DNA from: Komagataeibacter melaceti
Lineage (GTDB): Bacteria; Pseudomonadota; Alphaproteobacteria; Acetobacterales; Acetobacteraceae
NCBI RefSeq assembly: GCF_003403295.1
Contig: NZ_QUWV01000014.1
Coordinates: 41,873 to 105,872 of the forward strand
Reading direction: 5' to 3'
Length of the DNA: 64,000 nucleotides
Part shown: in pieces, positions 26,228 to 36,302 of the stretch
Numbering within the stretch: the stretch's first letter is position 1
Layout: every line of letters starts with the position of its first letter
The notes under the pieces: model-generated
What the model saw: the letters and a program-made list of their open reading frames with translations, nothing else
The model's database searches: none
What the model was told of the DNA's origin: nothing
Position numbers and translations under genes: made by a program

Positions 26228-28162
26228 ATGCCTGCCATCACCCTGCCTGACGGATCCGTTCGCCGCTTTGACGGGCCGGTGACGGGCACTACGGTGGCGC
26301 AGTCCATCGGGGCCGGTCTGGCCCGCGCCGCCCTTGCCATGGAAGTGGATGGCAAGCTTATGGATATCGGTCGTGAGATCGACCATGACGCCAGCCTGCG
26401 CTTCATCACGCGCAAGGACCCCGAGGCGCTGGAAATGATCCGCCACGACGCCGCCCATGTCCTGGCCGAGGCCGTGCAGTCCCTGTGGCCGGGCACGCAG
26501 GTCACGATCGGTCCGTCCATCGAAAACGGGTTCTATTACGATTTCTATCGCAACGAGCCGTTCACGCCGGAGGATTTTGCCGCGATTGAAAAGCGCATGG
26601 GCGAAATCGTGGCCGCGAACGAACCCTTCGTGCGTGAGGCATGGCCGCGTGAAAAGGCCATTGAATTCTTTGAAAACCGGGGCGAGCGCTTCAAGGCCGA
26701 ACTGATCCGCGACCTGCCGGAAGATGAGGAAATCTCGATCTACCGTCAGGGCGAATGGCTGGACCTGTGCCGTGGCCCGCACCTGCGCGGCACGGCGGAT
26801 GTGGGCACGGCCTTCAAGCTCATGAAGGTGGCCGGGGCCTACTGGCGTGGCGACCACCGCAACCCCATGCTGACACGCATCTACGGCACGGCATGGCGCG
26901 ACCGCAAGGAACTCGAGGCCCATCTCCACCAGCTTGAGGAAGCCGAGCGCCGCGACCACCGCCGCATCGGCCGCGAGATGGACCTGTTCCACATTCAGGA
27001 AGAAGCCGTGGGCCAGATTTTCTGGCACCCCAAGGGCTGGCGGCTGTACTCGGTGCTGCAGGACTACATGCGCCGCGCGCAGAACGGCAACGGCTACCAG
27101 GAAGTGCGGACCCCGCAGCTTGTGGACCGTGGCCTGTGGGAAGCCTCCGGCCACTGGGACAAGTACCGCGAGCACATGTTCATCGCCACCGTCGAGGACG
27201 AGGACAAGACCCTCGCGCTGAAGCCGATGAACTGCCCGTGCCATGTGCAGATCTTCCGCCACGGCCTGCGCTCCTACCGCGAACTGCCGCTGCGCATGGC
27301 GGAATTCGGCGCGTGCCACCGTTATGAGCCTTCGGGCGCGCTGCATGGCATCATGCGCGTGCGCGGCTTCACGCAGGATGACGCGCATATCTTCTGCACC
27401 GAAGACCAGATTGCCGATGAAACCGCCCGTTTCGTGCGGATGCTGTCCGATGTGTACCAGGATCTCGGCTTCGAGCATTTCCGCGTGAAATTCGCTGACC
27501 GCCCCGAACAGCGCGCGGGCGATGACGCGACATGGGACCGCGCCGAAAACGCGCTGAAGGTCGCATGCGACATGGCGGGTGTGAGCTACGAGCACAATCC
27601 GGGCGAGGGCGCGTTCTACGGCCCCAAGCTGGAATTCGTGCTGCGTGACGCCATTGGCCGTGACTGGCAGTGCGGCACGCTGCAGGTCGATTACGTGCTG
27701 CCCGAGCGGCTGGACGCCACCTATGTGGGCGAGGATAGCGCGCGCCACCGGCCCGTCATGCTGCACCGTGCGATCCTCGGGTCGTTCGAGCGCTTCCTTG
27801 GCATCCTGATCGAGCAGCATGCGGGGCGCTTCCCGCTGTGGCTTGCGCCCACGCAGGTGGTCGTGGCCTCGATCGTGACCGACGCGGCCGATTACGCGCA
27901 GGACGTGGCGGACCAGCTCCGCGCCGCGGGGCTGGTGGTCGAGGCCGACCTGCGTAACGAGAAGATCAACGCCAAGATTCGCGAGCACAGCCTTGCCCGC
28001 GTGCCGGTCATTCTGGTCGTGGGCCGCAAGGAGGCGGAGGAGAACAGCGTCGCCATGCGTCGCCTCGGTGGCAAGGCACAGGAGGTTCTGCCGCTTGATG
28101 AAGCCATCTCCACCCTTGCATATGAGGCCCTGCCACCCGATATCCGCCGCAAGCGTGGCTGA
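26228..28162 (+). CDS. thrS: Threonyl-tRNA synthetase
   Basis: 644-aa class II aminoacyl-tRNA synthetase. Domains in order: TGS (residues 1-60), the editing domain with [17 protein letters not shown] and the [10 protein letters not shown] strand, catalytic core with [10 protein letters not shown] (zinc Cys), [34 protein letters not shown] (motif 2) and [21 protein letters not shown] (motif 3), then the anticodon-binding domain. All editing and zinc residues I can check appear present. RBS CCGGAG lies upstream. Followed 208 bp later by infC. Confidence 0.98.
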   Translation: MPAITLPDGSVRRFDGPVTGTTVAQSIGAGLARAALAMEVDGKLMDIGREIDHDASLRFITRKDPEALEMIRHDAAHVLAEAVQSLWPGTQVTIGPSIENGFYYDFYRNEPFTPEDFAAIEKRMGEIVAANEPFVREAWPREKAIEFFENRGERFKAELIRDLPEDEEISIYRQGEWLDLCRGPHLRGTADVGTAFKLMKVAGAYWRGDHRNPMLTRIYGTAWRDRKELEAHLHQLEEAERRDHRRIGREMDLFHIQEEAVGQIFWHPKGWRLYSVLQDYMRRAQNGNGYQEVRTPQLVDRGLWEASGHWDKYREHMFIATVEDEDKTLALKPMNCPCHVQIFRHGLRSYRELPLRMAEFGACHRYEPSGALHGIMRVRGFTQDDAHIFCTEDQIADETARFVRMLSDVYQDLGFEHFRVKFADRPEQRAGDDATWDRAENALKVACDMAGVSYEHNPGEGAFYGPKLEFVLRDAIGRDWQCGTLQVDYVLPERLDATYVGEDSARHRPVMLHRAILGSFERFLGILIEQHAGRFPLWLAPTQVVVASIVTDAADYAQDVADQLRAAGLVVEADLRNEKINAKIREHSLARVPVILVVGRKEAEENSVAMRRLGGKAQEVLPLDEAISTLAYEALPPDIRRKRG

Positions 28163-28370
28163 AGCCTGTCCGTGCCGTAACTGCATGGCTGTTTTCGCGG
28201 GCGCGAAGCAAGACAGTACTTGATCTGTGGCGTGTGTTTGCGTCACATATCTTTCCATAATGTAAGGTCGTTCCGTGCTCGCGGCGCGCCCGGCTGGCTC
28301 CAGCCACCGGCGCACGGGCGGGCGGGCGGCCTTGCCTGCCGTTTGAATGAAACAGTTACAGGAGCTGACC

Positions 28371-28907
28371 ATAGCCAGACCCCCCATGCCCACTCCGCCG
28401 AATCGAGAGGGCCCCCGTGTCAATGAAGAGATCCGCGTACCCCAGGTACGTCTGATCGACGAGGCGGGCGAGATGCTCGGCATCATGTCCACCCGTGATG
28501 CGCTGGCGCGCGCTTATGCCGTCGGTCTTGACCTGCTGGAAATCAGCCCGAACGCCGAGCCGCCCGTGGCCAAGGTGCTGGATTACGGGAAGTTCAAATA
28601 CGAACAGCAGAAGAAGCGCAACGAAGCGCGCAAGAAGCAGAAAGTCATTGAAATCAAGGAAGTCAAGGTTCGCCCGAACATTGATGAAAATGACTATCAG
28701 GTAAAGATGCGCGCCATGAAGAGCTTCATCGGCGAAGGGGACAAGGTGAAGGTGACCCTTCGCTTCCGTGGCCGTGAAATGGCGCATCAGGATCTGGGCG
28801 TTAAGGTTCTTGAGCGTATCCGCGCGGAAATGGATGAACTGGCCAAGGTTGAGCATATGCCCAAGCTTGAAAACCGCCAGATGATCATGGTGCTTGCACC
28901 GCGTTAA
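28371..28907 (+). CDS. infC: Translation initiation factor IF-3 (ATA start)
   Basis: 178 aa. The best Shine-Dalgarno (ACAGGAG, 28358-28364) stands 6 nt before an in-frame ATA at 28371. The upstream ATG (28347) has no ribosome site and the downstream ATG (28386) is 21 nt from GGAG. infC in other bacteria uses non-AUG starts (AUU in E. coli) for autoregulation by IF-3. N-domain [23 protein letters not shown], lysine-rich linker [15 protein letters not shown] and C-domain [14 protein letters not shown] are typical. thrS-infC order is conserved, but rpmI-rplT do not follow; a strong terminator does. Confidence 0.95.
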   Translation: MARPPMPTPPNREGPRVNEEIRVPQVRLIDEAGEMLGIMSTRDALARAYAVGLDLLEISPNAEPPVAKVLDYGKFKYEQQKKRNEARKKQKVIEIKEVKVRPNIDENDYQVKMRAMKSFIGEGDKVKVTLRFRGREMAHQDLGVKVLERIRAEMDELAKVEHMPKLENRQMIMVLAPR

Positions 28908-28932
28908 GGCGTCCTGCCCTTCTGCAGGCATG

Positions 28933-28970
28933 AAAAAGGCCCGGGGAGCATGCTTCCCGGGCCTTTTTTT
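28933..28970 (+). terminator. Rho-independent terminator after infC
   Basis: Near-perfect 18-bp hairpin (AAAAAGGCCCGGGGAGCA / TGCTTCCCGGGCCTTTTTTT) with a GC-rich core and run of seven T. It also ends with A5 on the other side, so it can serve the convergent SIMPL gene. Confidence 0.92.
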
Positions 28971-28999
28971 GTATCTGACTGGCGGAAACCCGCCAGCAT

Positions 29000-29746
29000 T
29001 CAGGGCCTGAGGACCAGGGTGCCATGCGCCGTGGCGGTCACGTCCTCCATGCCCGTCGGGGCGGAGGGAGTGATGGCGTCGCTGCTGGCGGCGCGCGCCA
29101 TCATCAACATCGGCATGGGGCGGGCCATATCCTGATCTTCCAGCGCGACGGATCGGATGGACGATATCTTCAGTTTAAGCGTGGCTGCCGCCGCCTGCGC
29201 GCGCTGCTGCATGTCCTGCAGGGCGAGGGACTCGGCCTGACGGGTCAGTTCGGCCCGCCGTGGGCGCGACAGGGACCAGTCCAGTTGGGTCAGGGCGAGG
29301 TTCTGCGCCTGTAGCTGCCCGATCAGCGGCAGCAGGTTCCTGCCGTCCTGCGCGGTCAGGCGGATGGTCTGGCGTGCGACCCAGCCCGGCTTGCGGTTCT
29401 GGTGCGCGTCACCATCATCATGGCGGACAAAATACGACCCGGCATTGATGGTCAGCCCGTCCACATGGGCGCTGGTGGCCATGGCCTTGGCAATCTGCGC
29501 ATTGACCTGCGCCTGTGCCGCGGCCGCCGTATCGGCGCGGGATTCGGCAAAGAAGGTGGCGGTCAGTTCATCGGGCTGGGCCTGCACGGTACCGGATGCG
29601 GTCAGGTCAAGCACGGTTTCATTGGGCGTGGAGTCGTTATGGGTCGCAGGCGCCTGCGCCATGACCGCCACCGGGCACAGCCCCGCCGCCAGCATGAGTG
29701 CGGGCAGGGCGCGCCGCGCCGTGGCGCGAAAATGTTCAGACATCAT
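29000..29746 (-). CDS. SIMPL-domain (DUF541) secreted protein
   Basis: 248 aa. Signal peptide MMSEHFRATARRALPALMLAAGLCPVAVMAQA. The mature part matches the SIMPL/DUF541 periplasmic fold: ETVLDLTASGTVQAQPDELTATFFAES at the start, a central helical region rich in AQ, then LTRQAESLALQDMQQRAQAAAATLKLKISSIRSVAL. Members of this family (such as E. coli YggE) are linked to oxidative stress tolerance. Overlaps the upstream 109-aa gene by 4 bp, so the two form an operon. Convergent with infC. Confidence 0.88.
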   Translation of the reverse strand: MMSEHFRATARRALPALMLAAGLCPVAVMAQAPATHNDSTPNETVLDLTASGTVQAQPDELTATFFAESRADTAAAAQAQVNAQIAKAMATSAHVDGLTINAGSYFVRHDDGDAHQNRKPGWVARQTIRLTAQDGRNLLPLIGQLQAQNLALTQLDWSLSRPRRAELTRQAESLALQDMQQRAQAAAATLKLKISSIRSVALEDQDMARPMPMLMMARAASSDAITPSAPTGMEDVTATAHGTLVLRP

Positions 29747-30072
29747 GAATGTGTCGTTTCCTTCAGTTCAACCAGCGCGCGGCGGAGTCGGATAATGCCT
29801 GAACGGATGCGCCCTTCGCGGCACATGCCTTCGCCCTGCATGCGCAGGCTGTCCACGTCCTGCGGCAGGGCGGGGCCATAGGCGTCAATAATGTTCAGGA
29901 GCCGGTTACAGTACGCCCGGGTGTCACTGGTGATGATGACAGGCTTGTCCGCCCCATCCCGTGTGGCCATCACGCGGGTTGTGTCCCCCTGCTCCGCCGG
30001 GACGGGAGAGGCCCCGCACAGGCAGAAGCTCATCACGACGATGGCTGGCGTCACAGCGGATTGCATGTTCAT
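29743..30072 (-). CDS. Small secreted hypothetical protein
   Basis: 109 aa, not recognised. MNMQSAVTPAIVVMSFCLCGASPVPAEQ is a plausible signal peptide. The mature part has two Cys (YCNRLL and EGMCREG), probably a disulphide, in a helical region ending LRRALVELKE. Overlaps the SIMPL gene by 4 bp and starts 4 bp after the sensor kinase stop, so the regulator-kinase-109aa-SIMPL genes probably form one operon and may report an envelope stress. Confidence 0.6.
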   Translation of the reverse strand: MNMQSAVTPAIVVMSFCLCGASPVPAEQGDTTRVMATRDGADKPVIITSDTRAYCNRLLNIIDAYGPALPQDVDSLRMQGEGMCREGRIRSGIIRLRRALVELKETTHS

Positions 30073-30076
30073 GACG

Positions 30077-31657
30077 CTACTCTACGCTACTGTTCATGTC
30101 GTGCTGATGGGAGAAAGGTGACGTTTGCGTCATGCCAGATATGTGCTGGTCGGGAGGAAAATCTTCTTCCCCCGCCGACAGGGCGCAGGCCGCCACGGGC
30201 AGCGATATGGAAACCGTAAGCCCAGGGTTGTGGGCGGATAGGTGCATCCGCCCGCCATGCAGTTGTACGATGGCGCGCACCATGGCCAGCCCCAGCCCGG
30301 CACCGGGTGTATGGCGGGCCTTTTCGGCCCGGAAGAAGCGTTCGGTCGCCCGGGCCATGTCGGCCTCGCTCATGCCGATTCCCTCGTCACTGACGGACAG
30401 GTCCAACATCCCTTCGCCCGTCGGCCCGCTTGTGCGGCCGGGGGAAAGTTCGCGTATCTGCGCACGCAGGTAAACCGTGCCGCCCGGCGGCGAAAATTTT
30501 ATGGCGTTGTCGAGCATGTTGGCGACCGCCTGCTGCACCAGCGAGCGATCACCATAAAAGGACAGGTGGGCGGGCAGGTCGAGCGCGAGCGCGATGTCAC
30601 GTTCATCCGCCACGGCTTCGTACAGGTCGGCCACGTCGAGCAGGACCGGCACCAGGTCGAATGTCATGAAGGCGGAGCGGCGCGCCCCCGCCTCGATCTG
30701 GGCAATGCGCAGCAGGGCCTCGAACACCGCCGTCACGTTATCCAGATTGCCGACCGCGCGGTCGATGGCGCCGCGCAGTTCCTCCGCCGATGTGGCGTGC
30801 AGGGCCGCGTCCTCAAGCTGCGTGCGCGCCCGTGCGATGGGGGTGCGCAGGTCATGGGCGATGGAGTTGGAGACCTGCCGCACCCCGTCCATCAGCCGCA
30901 CGATGCGGTCGAGCATTTCGTTGATGGCCTCGGCCACCTGATCCATTTCATCACCATTGCCCACCAGCGGCATGCGGCGGCTCAGGTCGCCATGCGCGAT
31001 GGCGGAGGTGGTGCGCGCGACCGTCTTGACCATGCGGCGGAAGATGCCATGCACCAGCACCGCCCCGCTTACCGCCAGCAGCGAGACCATGAGCCACGCC
31101 CAGAGTAGCGAGTCGGTCAGCAGGTGGCGCAGCACCCCGCGTGAGCGCACATCACGACCGACTAGCAGGCGGTAGCCACTGTCAAGCTGGCCCGCCGTAT
31201 GGGTCTGTGCGGTGCCGGGCAGGCGGTAGCCATGCAGTTCCGCCATGCCACGCAGGCCCGCGCGCGTATCGGGCAGGGTGTACCAGCGGTCGGTGTACTG
31301 CACGCGCCCGGGCCATGCGGAGACATTGCCGGTCAGGTAATTCCCCTGCGGGTCAACGACCAGGTAGATCGCATCGTCATCAAGGTTCTGTTCCAGCCGG
31401 TCCTCGATCGTGAGCGCCAGCGTGGGCAGGCCGCCCATGACCCAGCGTTCGGCTAGCGCGCGAGCATCGGCATTGATGGCGGTTTCAACCTGACGGTCCA
31501 GAAAGCCGATCGTGCCCCACCACATGAACGACATGAACAGCACCGAGGACAGGGCGAACAGCATGCCATAGGCCAGCGAGAACCGCAGGCTGGCCGACCG
31601 CCACGCCCGCCAGCGCGACCGGCGGGGGGCGGGGGAAGGTGTAAAATCGCCCACCAT
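30077..31657 (-). CDS. Two-component sensor histidine kinase
   Basis: 526 aa. TM1 at about 26-48, a periplasmic sensor region of about 130 residues, TM2 at about 182-205, HAMP (206-257), HisKA with phospho-acceptor H268 in SIAHDLRTPIARART, and HATPase_c with N-box MLDNAIKFSPPGGTV, G1 SVSDEGIGM and G2 PGAGLGLAMVRAIVQLHGG. Complete and presumably active. Its cognate regulator gene is 30 bp upstream on the same strand. Signal unknown. Confidence 0.95.
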   Translation of the reverse strand: MVGDFTPSPAPRRSRWRAWRSASLRFSLAYGMLFALSSVLFMSFMWWGTIGFLDRQVETAINADARALAERWVMGGLPTLALTIEDRLEQNLDDDAIYLVVDPQGNYLTGNVSAWPGRVQYTDRWYTLPDTRAGLRGMAELHGYRLPGTAQTHTAGQLDSGYRLLVGRDVRSRGVLRHLLTDSLLWAWLMVSLLAVSGAVLVHGIFRRMVKTVARTTSAIAHGDLSRRMPLVGNGDEMDQVAEAINEMLDRIVRLMDGVRQVSNSIAHDLRTPIARARTQLEDAALHATSAEELRGAIDRAVGNLDNVTAVFEALLRIAQIEAGARRSAFMTFDLVPVLLDVADLYEAVADERDIALALDLPAHLSFYGDRSLVQQAVANMLDNAIKFSPPGGTVYLRAQIRELSPGRTSGPTGEGMLDLSVSDEGIGMSEADMARATERFFRAEKARHTPGAGLGLAMVRAIVQLHGGRMHLSAHNPGLTVSISLPVAACALSAGEEDFPPDQHISGMTQTSPFSHQHDMNSSVE

Positions 31658-31687
31658 TACAGCCGTGCCCGGCGGGCCATGCGTGGC

Positions 31688-32368
31688 CTATTCGGCACGC
31701 AGCATGTACCCGGCATTGCGGATGGTGTGGATGAGCGGCGTGTCAAAGGGCTTGTCCACCTTCTGGCGCAGGCGGGAGACATGCACGTCGATCACGTTGG
31801 TCTGCGGGTCGAAATGGTAATCCCATACGCCCTCAAGCAGCATGGTGCGGGTCACGACCTGCCCCGCATGGCGGGTCAGGTATTCCAGCAGGCGGAATTC
31901 GCGCGGCTGGAGGTCGATCTTGCGGCCCGCGCGCCGCACCGTGCGCGAGAGCAGGTCAATCTCCAGGTCCGCCAGTTCCAGCTTGGTCTGGGGTGCGGTT
32001 TCGGTCCGGCCACGGCGGCCAAGGGCCTCCACCCGAGCCAGCAGTTCGCTGAAGGCGAACGGCTTGGTCACGTAGTCATCCCCCCCGGCCTTGAGGCCCT
32101 GCACCCGGTCATCCACATCTGCCAGTGCCGAGAGCAGCAGCACGGGGGTGGCGTTGTTCTGCGCACGGATGGTCTCGAGCAGGCGTATGCCGTCAATGCC
32201 GCCGGGCAGCATGCGGTCAAGTATGATCAGGTCGAATTTCTCACTGACGGCCATGAACAGGCCGTCCTTGCCGTTATCGGTCAGTTCGACCAGGTGCCCG
32301 GCTTCCTTCAGGCCCTTGGCCACGAAATTGCGGACGGTGGGGTCGTCTTCAACAACAAGAATATGCAC
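31688..32368 (-). CDS. OmpR-family response regulator
   Basis: 226 aa. Receiver domain with phospho-acceptor D51 (LIILDRMLPGG), acidic pair E7-D8-D9, switch residues in LLLSAL and K in DDYVTKPFA. C-terminal winged helix from about residue 128 (LELADLEIDLLSRTVRRAGRKIDLQPREFRLLEYL ... VTRTMLLEGVWDYHFDPQTNVIDVHVSRLRQKVD). Partner of the adjacent kinase. The DegP-like protease gene lies just upstream on the same strand, so the set looks like an envelope-stress module, though this is inference. Confidence 0.96.
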   Translation of the reverse strand: MHILVVEDDPTVRNFVAKGLKEAGHLVELTDNGKDGLFMAVSEKFDLIILDRMLPGGIDGIRLLETIRAQNNATPVLLLSALADVDDRVQGLKAGGDDYVTKPFAFSELLARVEALGRRGRTETAPQTKLELADLEIDLLSRTVRRAGRKIDLQPREFRLLEYLTRHAGQVVTRTMLLEGVWDYHFDPQTNVIDVHVSRLRQKVDKPFDTPLIHTIRNAGYMLRAE

Positions 32369-32398
32369 GTTGCCTCACGTCGTTTCTGGCGGGGTCGG

Positions 32399-33538
32399 TC
32401 AGTCTTCCATGTCCTCGTCGGGGCGGTGGCCCACGCAGGCATTCAGGCTGAGTATCTCATGGCGGCGGCGAATATGCAGCACCACGGTCGATTCCGGCTG
32501 CTTTGCCGCTATTGAACGGATCAGCATGCGCGAAGTGTCAATCGGTTCGTCATTTACGGCGGTGATGACATCACCAATATGCAGGTGCGCCTTCATGGCC
32601 GGGCCATCGCGGTCTATGCCCACGATCTGCACGCCGCCATGCCCCGGCCCGTCCGCCAGGGTTACGCCCAGCCAGCCCCGGTCGATGCGGCCCTTGCGGC
32701 GCAGTTCCTCCACGATCGGGGCCACGATTTCGGACGGCAGGCCAAAGCCGATCCCGACCGACCCGCCAGTAGGCGAGACGATGGCCGTGTTGACCGCCAC
32801 CACCTGCCCCCCCAGGTTGAAGGACGGCCCGCCGGAATTACCGGGGTTGATGGGGGCGTCGATCTGGAAAAAATCATCAAACGGGCCAGTGCCGATATCG
32901 CGCCCGCGCGCGGAGACGATACCCGCGGTAACGGAAGACCCCAGCCCGAACGGGTTGCCCGCCGCCATGATCCAGTCACCGATATTGACCAGCCTGCTGT
33001 CACCCCATGGCACGAAAGGCATGGGATGGGGCGCGTGGATCTGGATGACGGCAATGTCCGTCAGGTCATCGCTGCCCACCAGGCGGGCAGGGAACTCCGT
33101 GCCATCGGCCAGCGATACGGTAATCTGGTCCGCCCCGCCCACCACATGCGCGTTGGTCACGATCACCCCGCTGGGGTCGATCAGGAAACCCGAGCCCGCG
33201 CCGAGCATTTCTTCCCCATGGGCGCGCATGCGCTCACGGAATTTATGTTCGAACGGGGTGCCTTTCACGCTGGGGGGCAGGGGCTGGTGGCCGGTTGCCT
33301 GCCTGTTGTCCTGCGAGACGGCGATGTTCACCACCGCCGGTCCCACCTGCCGCACCAGTGGCGCGAAGGTCAGCGGCCCGGACGAGACGATGGGCGGCAC
33401 GGGGGCTGCGAAAAGCGACGGGGTGGGCTGTGGCGCGGACGCGGCGACATCCTGCGCCATGGCCGTGGCGGGTGACATGGCCAGTCCGGGCATTCCCAGC
33501 AGAAGTACGGGCAACAGGCGCGAAGCCGGGCGGCGCAT
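32399..33538 (-). CDS. Periplasmic DegP/DegQ-type serine protease
   Basis: About 379 aa from the ATG at 33538, where MRRPASRLLPVLLLGMPGLAMSPATAMAQD forms a signal peptide; the frame extends to an ATG at 33589. Trypsin-like domain with His (VIVTNAHVVGGADQ), Asp (DDLTDIAVIQI) and Ser (DAPINPGNSGGPSFN) of the triad. One PDZ domain (RGWLGVTLADG ... GDVITAVNDEPIDTSRM), where DegP has two, so closer to DegS/short-HtrA in architecture but without a membrane anchor. C-terminus is acidic. Upstream of the two-component genes, same direction, 31 bp gap. Confidence 0.9.
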   Translation of the reverse strand: MRRPASRLLPVLLLGMPGLAMSPATAMAQDVAASAPQPTPSLFAAPVPPIVSSGPLTFAPLVRQVGPAVVNIAVSQDNRQATGHQPLPPSVKGTPFEHKFRERMRAHGEEMLGAGSGFLIDPSGVIVTNAHVVGGADQITVSLADGTEFPARLVGSDDLTDIAVIQIHAPHPMPFVPWGDSRLVNIGDWIMAAGNPFGLGSSVTAGIVSARGRDIGTGPFDDFFQIDAPINPGNSGGPSFNLGGQVVAVNTAIVSPTGGSVGIGFGLPSEIVAPIVEELRRKGRIDRGWLGVTLADGPGHGGVQIVGIDRDGPAMKAHLHIGDVITAVNDEPIDTSRMLIRSIAAKQPESTVVLHIRRRHEILSLNACVGHRPDEDMED

Positions 33539-33652
33539 GGCGGTCGGTATCCAGGTATGGCGGCAGGGGCAGGCGTTCATGGTGGCCATGTTATCTTAAA
33601 AAAGTGGCAATGCCATGTCTGCATACCATGTTGGACGTAAACGCATGGTGTT

Positions 33653-36208
33653 TTATGGCCTGCGCCCCTGCCGTGAGGGCGGCGGGCTGGCTGTGGCCGG
33701 GTTTTCAGGCCAGTCATGTCGGGGATAGCGCCCGCGCATGTCGCGCCGCATATCCGCCCATGACCCGGCCCAGAACCCGGCCAGGTCGGCCGTGATCGCC
33801 TGCGGCCTGCCTGCGGGGGAGAGCAGGGCGATGCGCAGTTCCACCCTGCCATCGGCAATGTGGGGTGTCTTTGTTACACCGTAAAAGGTCTGGGCGCGCG
33901 CCGCCGCGACCGGCACGGGCTGCAGGTAATCCACTGCCGCCCGGCCGCCTGGCAGTTCAAGATGCGTGGGCAGCATCCGGTCCAGCCATTTCAGCGTGGC
34001 ATGGTCCATGGTGGCGCGCAGCATGGCCAGCAGGTCCATTTCCGCCAGCGCGGACAGGCGGTTCACCCCCGCAAGCCAGGGGGCAAGCCATTCCTGCGTG
34101 GTCTCCGCCAGCGCGGTGTCTGACAGGTCGGGCAGGTCCGGGCGGTCAAGCCGGTTGCGCGCCAGTTCCACGCGTGCCTGAAGCTGGCGGCAGGCGTCGC
34201 TCCAGCTAAAGGTTGCGGCAAGGTTCTGCGCCGCCTGCGCGCAGAGCAGGGTGGCGACTTCCCCGGCACTGGCGGTGACGGTTCGGTCGCGCAGCACAAG
34301 GTTGCCCAGCCGCAGCCTGCGGCGCGCCATCACGTTGCCGGTTGTCGGGTCCAGCGTGGTTTCCACCTGCTCCTTTGCACGTGCAAGGACGCTGTCGGGC
34401 AGGGCGTCACGGTCCAGCGGGGCGGCAAGGCAGATTTCGGCGGCCTTGCGCACATGCATGCCCGCCACGGCCAGCAGCGGGCTTTTGGCCATGTCATCGG
34501 TCTTGGACACGCGCGCGCTCCCCCCGCCTGCAAGGCGGAAGGACCCGGCCTCGCCCCGCGCCTGCGCGATCCGGTCGGGAAAGGCGGCGGCAATCAGGGC
34601 CGCGGAGTCGCCTTCTGCCATGATGTCGCGCGCCAGCCCCAGCCGCCTGCGGTACTGCCGCGCCGCGTGGCGGATGCGTGACAGGGCCGCGCGATCGGCA
34701 TCGGGGTGGTCCGCGCCCGCCAGCAGGTCAAGGCGCAGGCGGATATCGACCGGTGCTGACGGTGGCGCGCCCCGTCCGGTCCCGGCGCGGCGCGGGCGCA
34801 GCGGGTCACGTTCCTCCAGCATGGCGGCGAGGTCGGCAGCCAGCGCGCGCTCGGGGGGCGTGCGGGCGGCGAGCATCATGGCGGCAAGGCGGGGATGCGC
34901 GCCAAGGGCCGCCATGCGCGCGCCGTCGGGGGTGATGCGGGCATCATCATCCAGCGCGCCCAGAGCCTGCAGCAGGCTGCGCCCGGCCTCGAACGCGCCA
35001 TTGGGCGGGGCGTCGGGAAAGGGGAGTGCCGCCGGGTCCGTGCCCATGACCGCCTGCCATGCGGCGGTATCGAGCCGCAGGCCGGTCAGTTCGGCTTCCA
35101 TCATTTCCGGGCGGTCATGGGGGGGCATGGCGCGGCTTGTCGTTTCCGTCCACAGGCGTATGGCGATGCCGGGGGCCACGCGGCCCGCGCGCCCGGCACG
35201 CTGGGCCGCCGCCGCGCGGGAGATGCGCACGGTTTCAAGCCGTGTCAGCCCCGTGCCGGGGTCCAGTCGCGGCACGCGGCGGAACCCGCCATCCACCACG
35301 ATGCGCACGCCCGGAACGGTCAGCGATGTCTCGGCAATCGAGGTGGACAGGATCACCCGCCTGCGGCCCGCCGGGTGCGGTGTCAGCGCTAGATCCTGCT
35401 CCGCCGGGGGCAGTTCGCCGTACAGCGGCAGGACATCGGCATCAATGCCCGCCAGTGCCGCCCGCGTGCGCTGGATTTCTCCCACGCCGGGCAGAAAGGC
35501 CAGAATGTCGCCCGCGTCCTCGCTCACGGCGGCACGGATCGCGGCGGCCATGGCGTCGGGCAGGTCGCGGCGGTGTACGAGGTCGCGCTTCGCGTGGCGG
35601 ATATCGACCGGGAACATCCGGCCCGCGCTTTCCACCAGTTCCGCCGCCATATGGCGTGACAGGGCGGCCCCATCCATGGTGGCGGACATGGCCACGAGCC
35701 GCAGTTCGGGCCGCAGGCTGCGCTGCAGGTCAAGGCAGAAGGCCAGCGCGGCGTCCGCATCGACGGAGCGTTCATGGATTTCGTCAAAAATGACGCAGGC
35801 CACCCCCTCCAGCATCGGGTCGGCCAGCAGGCGGCGCACCAGCAGGCCCTCGGTAATGACCTCGATGCGGGTGCGCTCCGATGTCGCGCCATCCAGCCGG
35901 GTACGGTAGCCCACCAGCCCGCCGGGCTGTTCGCCAACCAGTTCCGCCATGCGCTGGGCCGCCGCCCGGGTGGCCAGCCTGCGCGGCTCCAGCATCACGA
36001 TCCGCCCATCCTGCCGCCATGGGGCATCAAGCAGCGCCAGCGGCACCAGCGTGGTCTTGCCCGCGCCGGGCGGGGCGACCAGAACGGCGTTGGACGCGCG
36101 GGCAAGGGTGTCCTGTAGCGCCGGAAGGGCGGCGGCGACCGGCAGCGCGTCCGCGCTTTGGGACAGGAGTGCGGCAAGCCGGTTTTGCAAGGTGGGATCG
36201 AAAGACAT
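33653..36208 (-). CDS. hrpB: ATP-dependent helicase HrpB
   Basis: 851-aa DEAH-family RNA helicase. Walker A APPGAGKTTLVPL (about residues 43-56), motif Ia MLEPRRLATRAAAQRMAE, DEIH box FDEIHERSVDADAAL, motif III AMSATMDG, motif V STSIAETSLTVPGV and motif VI QRAGRAGRVAPG. The C-terminal HrpB-specific domain ends with LPTHLELPGGRAAVDYLQP, the typical HrpB signature. Cellular role of HrpB is poorly defined. Divergent from the dsbD-type gene with under 100 bp between. Confidence 0.95.
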   Translation of the reverse strand: MSFDPTLQNRLAALLSQSADALPVAAALPALQDTLARASNAVLVAPPGAGKTTLVPLALLDAPWRQDGRIVMLEPRRLATRAAAQRMAELVGEQPGGLVGYRTRLDGATSERTRIEVITEGLLVRRLLADPMLEGVACVIFDEIHERSVDADAALAFCLDLQRSLRPELRLVAMSATMDGAALSRHMAAELVESAGRMFPVDIRHAKRDLVHRRDLPDAMAAAIRAAVSEDAGDILAFLPGVGEIQRTRAALAGIDADVLPLYGELPPAEQDLALTPHPAGRRRVILSTSIAETSLTVPGVRIVVDGGFRRVPRLDPGTGLTRLETVRISRAAAAQRAGRAGRVAPGIAIRLWTETTSRAMPPHDRPEMMEAELTGLRLDTAAWQAVMGTDPAALPFPDAPPNGAFEAGRSLLQALGALDDDARITPDGARMAALGAHPRLAAMMLAARTPPERALAADLAAMLEERDPLRPRRAGTGRGAPPSAPVDIRLRLDLLAGADHPDADRAALSRIRHAARQYRRRLGLARDIMAEGDSAALIAAAFPDRIAQARGEAGSFRLAGGGSARVSKTDDMAKSPLLAVAGMHVRKAAEICLAAPLDRDALPDSVLARAKEQVETTLDPTTGNVMARRRLRLGNLVLRDRTVTASAGEVATLLCAQAAQNLAATFSWSDACRQLQARVELARNRLDRPDLPDLSDTALAETTQEWLAPWLAGVNRLSALAEMDLLAMLRATMDHATLKWLDRMLPTHLELPGGRAAVDYLQPVPVAAARAQTFYGVTKTPHIADGRVELRIALLSPAGRPQAITADLAGFWAGSWADMRRDMRGRYPRHDWPENPATASPPPSRQGRRP

Positions 36209-36302
36209 ATCCTGATCTTATGGCGTCCGGGGTGGTGGCGGGGCAATCCTTGCCATGTGGTCCGGGCGTGTTTTTCCTGTCCTGTGTGGTGGAGTGCCGT
36301 CC

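Noticed and set aside
28286..28320. GC-rich stem-loops in the infC leader
   Set aside because: Two short stems broken by an internal loop; commonplace in DNA of this GC content, no T-box or riboswitch features seen.
26210..28492. 760-codon minus-strand open frame opposite thrS
   Set aside because: Shadow of thrS, which has all synthetase motifs on the plus strand.
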